Source of the DNA: Symmetrospora coprosmae
Taxonomy: Eukaryota > Basidiomycota > Cystobasidiomycetes > Symmetrosporaceae
DNA: 64,000 nucleotides
Assembly: GCA_008802785.1 (NCBI GenBank)
Contig: VUYT01000022.1
Location: 1-64,000 of the forward strand
Reading direction: 5' to 3'
The position numbers and the translations under genes were made by a program. This document shows, in pieces, positions 55,601 to 64,000 of this stretch (positions within the stretch are counted from its first letter, which is position 1; each line of letters begins with the position of its first letter). The notes below the pieces were generated by a model, which searched no databases, had not been told where the DNA came from, and was given only the letters and a program-made list of their open reading frames with translations.

Positions 55601-57617
55601 CTCATCAATATAAGCGCGAAGCGGAGTCGAGACGGGAGCAAGAAGGACGCCCAGCAGGCAGGCTCGGCAAACGCCCTCGATCACGATGCAGATCTTTCTT
55701 CGATCCATACCAGTCTCGCCAACCGCGGCGCACGCGATAGAATCCTCTCGAGTGATGAGCCAACGCTCAAGAGGGCGAGAACGGCATCCGGGAGGGACGG
55801 CGAGGCGGGACAAGGAATGACAGCGGATCTCAGTGGGCCGGCTGCGAAGCTGAAAGACACCGACAAGGGTAAGCTAGCAATATCGCGAAGCAATACGCTC
55901 GCGCATGACATCTCGCTGACCGCGCCAACCCGGTCTGCTTGTTGGCTCAGCCATGAACATGGATGCAAATCACGCCGCTCGCGCGCCCACAGAGTACGAC
56001 GATCAGATAATCCACGAGACCAACGATTTTTGCGACCTCTTCTCGGACATTGCGCAATTTGTCGACTCCGCAATGGCTACGTCATCGAGCCCGCACACGC
56101 GGCCGGACTCCGCTGTGTCGACCCAAGAAGGCGAGATGACGTACCTGCGTGCTACCAACGACACCGTGTCCGCAGATAGGCTGGAGACAGACGGTCAACA
56201 GAGGGACACAGAGAAGACGGAGAACCGGCGCAGCTCGTCGGACATGGGAGTCGGCGGGATCAGCGACGTCGAGGCAAGTGACTCCAGCGCCACGTCCGAA
56301 GAGACGCCCGTCGCCACCCTCATACAGCGGCAGAGGCACAGGAGCGCCGTCTCAGGCCACGTGCAGATCGCCATCAAGGGCCGCGCACGTGGCGGGACCC
56401 GGTCGTCCACCACACCCGCTGATCTCGGTGATGTCTCCCAACCGGTGAAGCCCACGGAGAGCTATCAGGCGGAGCAGACCGGTGCGAGTAAGGAAGCTGG
56501 AGCGAGCAGGATGGAGGACGAAGCTACTGTACGAGCGTCACCCTCTCGGAGCAGGGCGTCCACGTTCGTGAGCATGGACCTGCTCGCAGCCGTGCAGGAA
56601 ACGGCCGAAAGCGCTGCTACCAGCAAGGAAGCCGTCGAGAAGACCATGCAGGTAGATCCGCAAGTCGGACGTACACCGCTCGACCCGTCCGGCAGGATCA
56701 ATGAAGCCGTAGTCGGCCCCGCTGCGAATAATGTCCTTCCGCCAAGTCCGTCCTCTGCCACCCGGGAGGTTATCGACCACACAGTCCAGTCCGCCCAGGC
56801 AGGCTCGCAGGGCGCTACTGCTGCTCAGCGAGTGCCGAGGGGCTCGGCTCTGGTGACCCCGGCTTGTACAAGTCTGGAAGCACGGTGGCAGCCGCTGTTG
56901 GAGCGAGCAGGCATCACCGATCCGATGATGCTCCCGAAGTACATCAATCACGCGCAAGTCGACAGCTACATCGAGTACCTGCAGAAACTGTTCCCTGGCG
57001 AATTCACGGTTCGAGCCGCCCACTTTACACTGAGGAAGCGTCTTCAGGCGCTCTTTACCTGCGCTGGTGCCTCAGCCAAGACGGACACGCCGTCCTGCAT
57101 CGTACCTGCCCATTACACGCTCACATCTGGCGAGCCATTCCCACCAATCCTGTCATCGTCAGCCGCCGTGCTCGATCTTCTCGCCCTCGCTGGCGTACAG
57201 GACTACGCCTCGCTCGTCCAGCTAGTCCCGCACCACCGAGCCGTCGAGGATTACATCGATTGGCTGCAGACCACATACGCAGAACAGAGCCATCTCACCC
57301 TGCTCTTCAGCATTCGGTGCACACTGTTCAGCTGCTACGACAAGCACCCCAGCATCGGCGAGGCAGGACCACCGAGCGAATGCGTAGCCGTCCCATTGAT
57401 ATTGCAAGCACACAAGGGCATCATACTGGAGGAAGGCGCCACGGGCTTCCCGGGCTTCGCGAACGAGCTGCCCCGAGAGTACCTGGACGAGTACGTCGAC
57501 GACCTGGTAGAGACTCACGCGGAATACGCCAACAACCCTTCGAAAGCCTGGTCGCTCAGGTGGTGCTTGAACCGGGCGTTCGATGAGCTGTGGAGCCGTA
57601 TCACAAGACAGACCTAG
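52665..57617 (+). CDS. large CUE-domain protein with C-terminal triple repeat
   Basis: Three exons (52665-52807, 52939-55868, 55951-57617) join in phase to 1,579 residues; the second intron (donor GTAAGC, acceptor GGCTCAG) removes a frame change. The N-terminus reads MNGRLQSSDPLVGQRYVHDD, then a Cys cluster (CLGACNGETHPKTTLCRCC, about residues 75-95) and a helical part (LIAALRPDQHKLFLEALFRI then DEVEMQKRQEAK). After about 400 Ala/Pro/Ser-rich residues comes a CUE ubiquitin-binding domain near 540: VASLQAMFPTMDGITITEVL then TAHGGNLDVASNALLEM. A basic Arg/Tyr-rich linker follows. The last 250 residues hold three related helical units (about 1332, 1426 and 1504). Function unknown; ubiquitin-linked scaffolding is inferred only from CUE. 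CUE proteins of this size often act in ER-associated or endosomal degradation. Confidence 0.78.
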
Positions 57618-57981
57618 AAGGCCAATCCGCGCCAGCTCTGTAAGCGCACCCGGGGCGGGTGGCGCAGGAGAACCAAAGGAGCTTAGCGCGCCCACAATGT
57701 CTTGATCTGCATCTCTGTAGCAATAGAGAGCCCGCTTGCTCTTCTTCGCTCGATGCTTGTCGTCCTGCCCCTGCCTGCAATGCCATCCCTGCTATCCTCG
57801 CTGTCGAGCATTCTCTTCCAAGCAGCCTCTAGCCCTTGCCTTCAGTCCGACACTGACTTGAGGGCCTGCTCGCTCCTGCAACTTCTGAATAACGAGCAGA
57901 TGTTGCCTGGCTCTCGTATCCATGATGGATAGAGAAGAGCGCTGTCTGCATTTGCGTTAAGCCGAACTCCGTCGTACCTCC
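57618..57981. other. intergenic
   Basis: Between the CUE gene and the next gene on the same strand. No coding sequence was seen. Confidence 0.45.
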
Positions 57982-59884
57982 TTGGCGGAGCATTCCGGGA
58001 CTTCCGCAGCACGGACCTTCTGGTCTGACACAGCTGACGGCAACGACGGAGGCGGAGGCCGTGCGGAAGTGAGGCAGCATGGCGCTTCCGAGCTTCCTCT
58101 TCTCTTCCTTCCCCTCTCAAGTGCTGGCGAAATCGACAATGGAGTTGAAACGGACATGTCCAGGCCTCGCAACGTTATAACCCGACAGATCCGCTCGCCA
58201 ACCAGTCTCTTCACTATTTCGCCTTCCACCCCATTCGACATCTGGAAGTCACGCTCAATGCTCTCAAGCGAGGATACCCCCCTGAAACAGCGCTTCAGCC
58301 CAAGTGAGCGTCTGTCTTGCCCTGCCCTGCAACTCACAGTAAGAGCGGCCGTCTTGATTCTGATCCCCGGCCTGCCCGTAATGCAGACCAGAACCGCACA
58401 TCAGCTTCACACGAGTTTACTTCCCAACTCTCCTAGCCAAAGGCGTCCGCCACGCGCCGGAAGATTGCTGTCGGCTGTGCAACGGCAATCCGCATCGCGA
58501 ATGTGTCGTCTGCAGGTTCTGCCGTGGTGCTATTGCCTACGACTTCAGCATCACGCAGTGCCTCGACCACCTAGCGCATGACTGCACGCTGAAATTCGGA
58601 CAGAACTACTACTACACGCCTTTCCTCGACGCACTCGAATACGCCGATGAGGCTCATCAGCTGGACGAGGTGCACTGCTTGCAGCGGCCTGTGGAGACAT
58701 GGAAATTTCCTGCCGCTGAGCCGGCAGCGCGTCGCAGTGCACACTTGCAGCACAACCATACGAGGCCCACAGCATCGTACTTCAACGCAGGGAGTCTGGA
58801 GCACTTCACCGTGGACGCAGGGAACCATGATCACTTCAGCGAGGATTCGGACCTGGCGCAAGGCAGAAAGAGGCGGAGCGACGATGAGAGCGAGCAGCGA
58901 GAGAAGAGAAGCCGCACGGATCAAGCTCTTGATCGCGCTACCGCATCACAAGCTCCTGTAACCGGCACACCCGAGGTCGAAGAAGCAGAAGAGCTGGACT
59001 ATCCTGTCTTCGCCGAGGCATTTGATCCTGAGACGGGCAGAGAGTTGTCGCCCAGAGCGATGGTCGCTAGGCCACTGCAAGAAGAGTCTCATCACGACAG
59101 CGGCTTCCTGGAATTGACGGGTGGGTGCACTCGTATCCGCTCGTCTGGCTTCTCGGGCGTATGATCGTCTGAAGCAACGTCATCAGATCGACACCACGAT
59201 GCAGATACGCCCGAAGATGACGGCGCTGGCGATGGTCTCTTACTGCTCGACTTCATGGTCAAAGCCGACGAGGACGAGACGGAGTCTGCCAGCACAGAGG
59301 ACGAGAAAACCGACCTCGGCTCAAATGTCCACCTCGCTGCCTCGCGGCCTGACCAGCCGATGAAGGCTGCAGATATGGAAAGCAGACGCATCCGGTCATC
59401 TGACCGACCACGAACGAAGCTCGACGCACCCCGCGCCCTCCAGGCTCTTCGTCTGCTCTTTCAGCCGCAGCAGCCTCCGGACAGGGAAATCTTCGACCTC
59501 GGCGACGACAGCGACGACGAGCAGATGTCCTCGAAGAATAACAAGAACAAGCGAGATGGGCAGGACGCCTTCATCGAATTATTTCGCGCAATAGTCGCAC
59601 CAGTCCTGGACAGCCTACGTACACGCTTCGAGATCACTGCCACACTTCGCTTCAGCACTCCTGCGGAGATTGATGCCAGCTACGCCCGCACTATCGGACG
59701 ACTGGGAGAGCTCATCGAAGAGACAAGGAACATCGAGCTTGAGCGATGTTTCACCAGAGCACGAGGCGCCAGGCAGGACACGCTGGACGACCTGAGAGCC
59801 GAGCACGCCCGTATGGTGAAAGTGCGAGCGTCGACAGATAGAGGAGCGGCTGAAGATGGAGCCGAGGGACTCGTCGACGACTAG
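57982..59884 (+). CDS. Cys/His-rich (zinc-binding) protein, uncharacterised
   Basis: Three exons ending at 58303, running 58437-59120, and 59187-59884, all in phase. The start is either 57982 (567 residues) or 58156 (MSRPRNVITRQIRSPTSLFT, 509 residues); the second is in a good position and the extra N-terminus is low-complexity. Exon 2 opens with a dense Cys/His block: CCRLCNGNPHRECVVCRFCR, GAIAYDFSITQCLDHLAHDC, then LKFGQNYYYTPFLDALEYAD. The spacing (CxxC, CxxCxxC, C-x-x-H-x-x-H-x-C) suggests two zinc sites in one module. An acidic nuclear-looking region follows (GRKRRSDDESEQREKRSRTD), then EVEEAEELDYPVFAEAFDPE and, at the end, a helical stretch (DAFIELFRAIVAPVLDSLRT; SYARTIGRLGELIEETRNIE). 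Probably nuclear. No family was recognised. Confidence 0.65.
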
Positions 59885-60134
59885 AGAGTAAGTGCTTCGG
59901 CGCACCCTGTATGCGCCGAAGTGGCGAGACCTGCTGACTGGCCCTTCAACGCTCGTCTGCTGCTGTCTGCCAGGCAGACTGGAATCCCAGGTCGTGCCGA
60001 AGCAAGAGCGCCAAGAGGTCGGGCGACCGATGTTGTGTTGTTGAAGAGCCCTGTTGTGCTCATCGAGCGGAGCCAGATCGGGCCGCCTTCCGGGCGAACA
60101 GAATATGGTGCGAGGTTGAGGTGTTGTGTAGTGG
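59885..60134. other. convergent intergenic
   Basis: Space between two gene ends. No feature was seen. Confidence 0.5.
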
Positions 60135-61048
60135 CTACTTGTCGATGAGTTGTCTGAAAGTCAAAGAGATACGGCCTTGCTTGATACGCAATTGTTTCGG
60201 CTGCCGCGCTAGCATCGTATCAGTTTCGTCAGTTGCCGCTGCTTCGAGCGTTGCTGGCCACTGACGATCTCGTGCTTCCAGGACTTTTGCGTATCGCCCT
60301 GCATCACAAGCAGGCTGCCATCCGCGAGCGCCCATCGCTTCTTGTAGCGAGCGGCCTCGTTCGCAGGCGGGTCTGATGGCGGCTTCTTGTGCGAGAGAAT
60401 GAAGTCGCGCTCGGTACCGATGGAGATGGAAGCAATGCAGAGGTTCTCCAGATTATCGCTGTGCGATCCAATATAAACTGATCCGTCATCGTAGCGGTTC
60501 AGCATGCAGTGGTTGAACTTGGTCGAGCCGCCTAGGTACCCCTCCAGGTGCTTCTGGATCTCTTGGAGGATGGGAGGCTGCGAGACGTGCAGGGGCACCT
60601 CGGTACCGGAATATTTGATGCTTTCGGCTGCGCCCTGCGAGCCGTATGCAGCTATGTGTCGCGATTGAACGAAGGATCTGCCGTACATCCGTAGGGTTGG
60701 CTGGTACCCTATGGCACATGTTCACCTCAGCTTCAAGTCAACCGCGATTCATCAGTTGTGGACTGACGCACAAGTATCCAGGTCGAGAAGGTCTCGATAC
60801 CAGCGTTTAGCAGTCTTGGCATCGATAAAGTCCTTGACGTAGTAGACTTCGCTATCGGCGAGGTCCAACCGACAGCCCTCGGGCAGGACAGTTGGGTCCA
60901 CCGGCTTGAAGTCGGCTTGAGTGATCTTCCTTCGCTTGCCTTGCGGACTCCTATCCGCGGACACACTAGAGCAACCGTCATCTGCAGCTCGCTTGACCAT
61001 GTTTCCGTGCGCGTCAGTCACAATTTCAGGACGGTCGTGCGGAAGCAA
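60135..61048 (-). CDS. AlkB-like 2-oxoglutarate/Fe(II) dioxygenase (ALKBH2/3 type)
   Basis: Oxidatively removes methyl groups from DNA or RNA bases. Exon 1 reads MLPHDRPEIVTDAHGNMVKR, LPEGCRLDLADSEVYYVKDF and AKRWYRDLLDLDT; a GTGCGT donor leads to exon 2, WYQPTLRMYGRSFVQSRHIA, KYSGTEVPLHVSQPPILQEI, FNHCMLNRYDDGSVYIGSHS and DNLENLCIASISIGTERDFI. The iron site is HSD in GSHSDN plus the H of SWKHEIV. The last exon (after acceptor CAAGCAAG) restores SRISLTFRQLIDK, whose RxSLTFR holds the 2-oxoglutarate Arg and the family's closing motif. A nuclear-type stretch (GKRRKI) lies near residue 38. Met 61048 is used; the Met about 16 codons later is an alternative. All catalytic residues are present. Confidence 0.9.
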
Positions 61049-61901
61049 GCTGCATCTTCACCGGCCTCCGGCGGCCTCAAGCGGTCGAAACGACTGTTAA
61101 CGTCAACACCCGCGACCGACAACACAGATACATAGAGCAGGCATCGATGCGCTATACAACATCAGCAACTGGGACGCGCAGCGAGCGAAGCGAGTCAGGG
61201 CTCTTTCGCACCGCCGCCCTCCTCGCCGCCAGCCTGAAGGCTGTGCACCCACGCGTCGGACCTATCCCGTGCCGGAGCTTCCTGCAGCTGAAGAACAGCC
61301 CTCGCATACTCGCATGCCTTTCCGGACGCGTACACGCCAACCCACCTCCGCTCAAGTCATCCAGTCATGGAGCTTGCGAGAGAGAGAACGTGGGCGCGGG
61401 TGCACCATGGCCAGACCTGTCAAGGGAACCTGCACCTAGCTACGGAAATAGCAGCATGCCTGTCCCCATCTGGCACTTGCAAGCACCGCCGGCAAGGACC
61501 GATCTGCAAGCACAGGGCAGTGTACGGCACCGTAGATGGTGCATGCCATCACAGCTGGCGAAGGGTTGCATGCAGTCCAGTCGGCTCGGAGGCGCTGTTG
61601 CCCACTTTCTGCCTTCTGATACGTGTCGCCGAGCCTGGCTCCATGCGGCCATCAGTACAGCCTCTCTTCACTGACGACCAGCACTGACCGGGACCAGCAC
61701 GCGGTCTGCAGCTAATCGGTGATCAGTTTAGGCCGTCCCGGCCAAGCTTCCCGTCTCTCTTCCTATCGCTACACCTTCATCCCTCTTTCCACCATCCAGC
61801 GCGCTCCGACTCTAGACCGGGCACGAGCAGTGGTTGAATCGCATACACAAAGAGTCATCACCGCACTCTTGGGTATCGCCCATTGCGCACTTCCGTGGTG
61901 T
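61049..61901. other. divergent intergenic
   Basis: 850 bp between divergent starts (AlkB and GDSL genes). A 175-codon open frame on the plus strand has no protein-like character and no splice partner. Probably two promoters. Confidence 0.45.
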
Positions 61902-63930
61902 ATGGAATACGAGATGGACCGCTTTCTGTCGGTCCCTCCCTCGCGCAACGGATCGCCCACGCAATCACGCAGGACTAGCGCGATGCCATCAGTGCCGACA
62001 CACACTCCGCCGCGGCAGCCAAGTCTGGCATCACTTGCCGATAGGCCGCCTCACTACCGTTCTGTATCGCATGCGCCGTCGCTCGAGGGAAACATGCCAT
62101 ACCAGCATCTCGGTGGCTCCCCTGCCCCTTCCTTCAGCGTCTTGGGAGCCAACGCTTCTCCGGCACTCTCGGAGACGTCATTCGACTTTGGCAAGCTGGA
62201 GGAGCAGCCACTGGTGTCCGCGTCCGGGAGACGGCATGCTCGAAGCGAGTCCTTGGAGTCAGATCCAGCAGTATCAGCCGCAGCTGGCTGGTCACGGAGG
62301 AAGAAGATTTGGGTCACTGCGGCAGCGCTCCTCGTTCTGGCGGCTGCGGCTGGCGGTGGTGTCGTGGCATATCTCAGGCTCGGCCGACAGCAGCAAGTGA
62401 GCTCTCCCAGAACAGGCGGACACAGCACGTCAAGCACGCTGCACACTAGCAAAGCAGCAACGAGTACCAGTACCACGAACGCAGCTGCACCCAGCTCCAC
62501 TCTGAACATCAATGGGTGGACAAGCGACATGGTCTATCCCTCGGGGTATCCAGGGACCGGGCTCAATGGTCGTCTCAGCACTACCAAGCCGAGCTCAAAG
62601 CCAGTATACACGCAGCTTCTGGCGTGAGTGATACATGCAACCACTTTAGGCAGGAAGACTCGGCTGACAGAAGACCGCAACGTGCTACTACCTTTCACCT
62701 TAGGTTCGGGTCCTCCTACTCAGACAATGGCCACCCACGAGCTCCGCAGCTCGCTCGTAGTAACTCGCCGCAAGGATACTGGCAAAATCGTTGGAGCAAC
62801 GGGCCTGGTGAGCTATGCCATGCTATAGAGAGGAGTGTCGTGCTCAGCTTCGAAGACTGACCTTCATGTTGCGGCGGCTTGCGCAGTCTGGGTGGAGTAT
62901 CTTAGCCAGCTCCTTGGCGGCACGACCGGTGCAGCGGTCCCCCTCCTCAACTATGCCTACGGTGGTGAGTGCTGCTGCATGCCGGTCATGACCAGGATCT
63001 GGCTGATGCGCAGCTGTGCTTCGAATCACGCCAGGTGCCACCACAGACAATGCAGTCACGAACTCGGGCGTGCCAGATACCGGAGAGCAAATCGCAGCAT
63101 ACCTAAGCCAACACGCGGCGCGCGACACAAAGTCCCTCGTCGCCCTATTCAGTACGTTTCTGTCTGCACTGCATCCAGAAAGTACGTCAGAGCTGAAGCT
63201 GCCTTGCTCGCTTGCGCCGTGACAGCCAGCACCAACTCGGTCAGCATGATCATGCAAGCCTACACGCACCCGGGCAACCCTCTCTACCACAACGATGCGG
63301 CTGCTTTCACCGCGCTTACACAGTCAGCCCGGGCTCTCTTCACGCAACTGCGCTGGCTCGTCCCCGCTGGAGCAGGCACAATGGCTCCCGACTTTCTCGT
63401 CTTGCCCATCATGCCTCTCGACCTGACTTCCCGCGGGCAATATCTGGCCACGTCTGCCAATGAGAAGGTTGACGTCATCCGCAACTTCACGCGCGCTTAC
63501 AATCAGGTCATGATGGAGGAAGCGCAGAAGTTTGCGACGGAGTTGGGCGCCCGAGGACAGGTCTTCACCTACGACTTCCCTTCGTGAGTGGCAACACCAT
63601 CTGAGTCCCGAGGTCGCGGACCCTCTCAAACAGTGGTCCTAGACTGACCATCCGCGGGTTTGCACTGCAGTCTGATGTACTCCATCGTGGAACAGCCGCA
63701 CAAGTATTCCATCATCAACGCAACCGAAGGCTGCTTCTTCGTCCAGTGCAAGAACCCAGAACAGCACGTCTTCTGGTGAGTAACGTCTGTGACTCCTGTC
63801 TCCTGTTCCTTCCGAACCGGATTGATGTGTCACCGGCCTAACCCCCAGGGACAACCTCCACCTCGTCACTTCGATGCACAAGCAGGTGGCTGCCATCTCG
63901 GCAGAGATCGTCTTGTCTAGTAGTGCTTAG
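61902..63930 (+). CDS. membrane-anchored GDSL/SGNH esterase
   Basis: A type II protein: cytosolic Ser/Pro-rich N-terminus (MEYEMDRFLSVPPSRNGSPT), a basic stop (WSRRKKI) and one membrane helix (VTAAALLVLAAAAGGGVVAY), a Ser/Thr stalk, then a lumenal or extracellular esterase. Block I reads FGSSYSDNGHPRAP (Ser nucleophile). It continues VWVEYLSQLLGG, AVPLLNYAYGGATTDNAVTN, LFTQLRWLVPAGAGTMAPDF, LVLPIMPLD and VDVIRNFTRAYNQVMMEEAQ. The last exons have LMYSIVEQPHKYSIINATEG, CFFVQCKNPEQHVFWDNLHL and VTSMHKQVAAISAEIV; the D and H of 'FWDNLHLVTSMH' complete the triad. This resembles CE16-type fungal acetylesterases, but with an N-terminal anchor in place of a cleaved signal. At least six exons. Start 61902 is the first Met of the exon that makes sense; 61914 is close. 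Confidence 0.82.
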
Positions 63931-64000
63931 GTTGGCTGTGCTACGATCCAACCTATCTACCCCTCGTTCTATACCAAAACAGCAAGCTCTGTCTTTCGAA
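63931..64000. other. 3' flank at window edge
   Basis: Seventy bases after the esterase stop. Nothing recognised. Confidence 0.4.

Noticed and set aside
55953-57617. C-terminal 554-codon frame as its own gene
   Set aside because: A GTAAGC donor at 55869 and a GGCTCAG acceptor at 55950 link it in phase to the CUE frame, and a stop lies in frame just before its first Met, inside that intron.
61147-61674. 175-codon plus-strand open frame
   Set aside because: Composition is like random GC-rich DNA, with no splice partner and no recognisable segment.
1-64000. LTR elements, DNA transposons, CRISPR arrays, bacterial operons
   Set aside because: No reverse transcriptase, integrase or transposase segments, no long terminal repeats, and no regularly spaced arrays were seen.

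Overview
The window is a gene-dense nuclear segment of a basidiomycete fungus, most probably an Ustilaginomycotina yeast or smut relative; the phylum is safer than the subphylum. Reasons: most genes are split by short introns (about 50-100 bp, GTGAGT/GTAAGT donors, CTAAC/CTGAC-type branch sequences, CAG or TAG acceptors); the DNA is GC-rich; proteins are Ser/Ala/Pro-rich; genes lie on both strands with 100-900 bp between them; and the families are fungal (KRE9/KNH-like wall proteins, FMC1, Yippee, a GT2 linked to an acyltransferase-3). I read about 29 protein genes, one tRNA and one gene fragment. I saw no retroelement, DNA transposon, CRISPR array or prophage.

Layout. 0-5.4 kb: a small putative secreted protein (+), then a SAC3/PCI-like protein and mitochondrial 2-methylcitrate dehydratase (both -). 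5.6-10.4 kb: three tandem genes (-) for KRE9/KNH-like, tail-anchored surface proteins. 11-18 kb: glycogen branching enzyme (-), then a divergent pair, Golgi pH regulator (-) and an RNF5-like membrane RING E3 (+). 18-20.3 kb: unrecognised sequence, a hypothetical gene, and an inverted copy of the last exon of the large gene that follows. 21.8-26 kb: a 1,257-residue protein joining an acyltransferase-3 membrane domain to an egghead/BRE-3-type GT2 glycosyltransferase. 26.6-36.3 kb: two uncharacterised proteins, an OSH1-type ANK-PH-FFAT-ORD sterol transfer protein, and a small Cys-rich protein. 37-45 kb: GGPP synthase, Yippee, a 2EXR/DUF7730-like protein, TRM11, an RRM-like protein and tRNA-Gly. 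46-52 kb: a six-cysteine secreted protein, HIT hydrolase, a peptide:N-glycanase carrying a legume-lectin-like domain, FMC1 and a BAG co-chaperone. 52.6-64 kb: a 1,579-residue CUE protein ending in three internal repeats, a Cys/His-rich protein, an AlkB-like dioxygenase and a membrane-anchored GDSL esterase.

The genes do not form one pathway. Several share a cell-surface/secretory theme: three wall proteins, the acyltransferase-GT2 enzyme, Golgi pH control, an ER-type E3 with a cytosolic deglycosylase, sterol transfer, and secreted proteins. The best leads for something undescribed are the acyltransferase-GT2 fusion with its inverted, diverged 3' copy, the PNGase-lectin fusion, and the triple-repeat CUE protein. 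Exon junctions were read by eye from splice signals and phase. Where they could not be settled, the entry says so.
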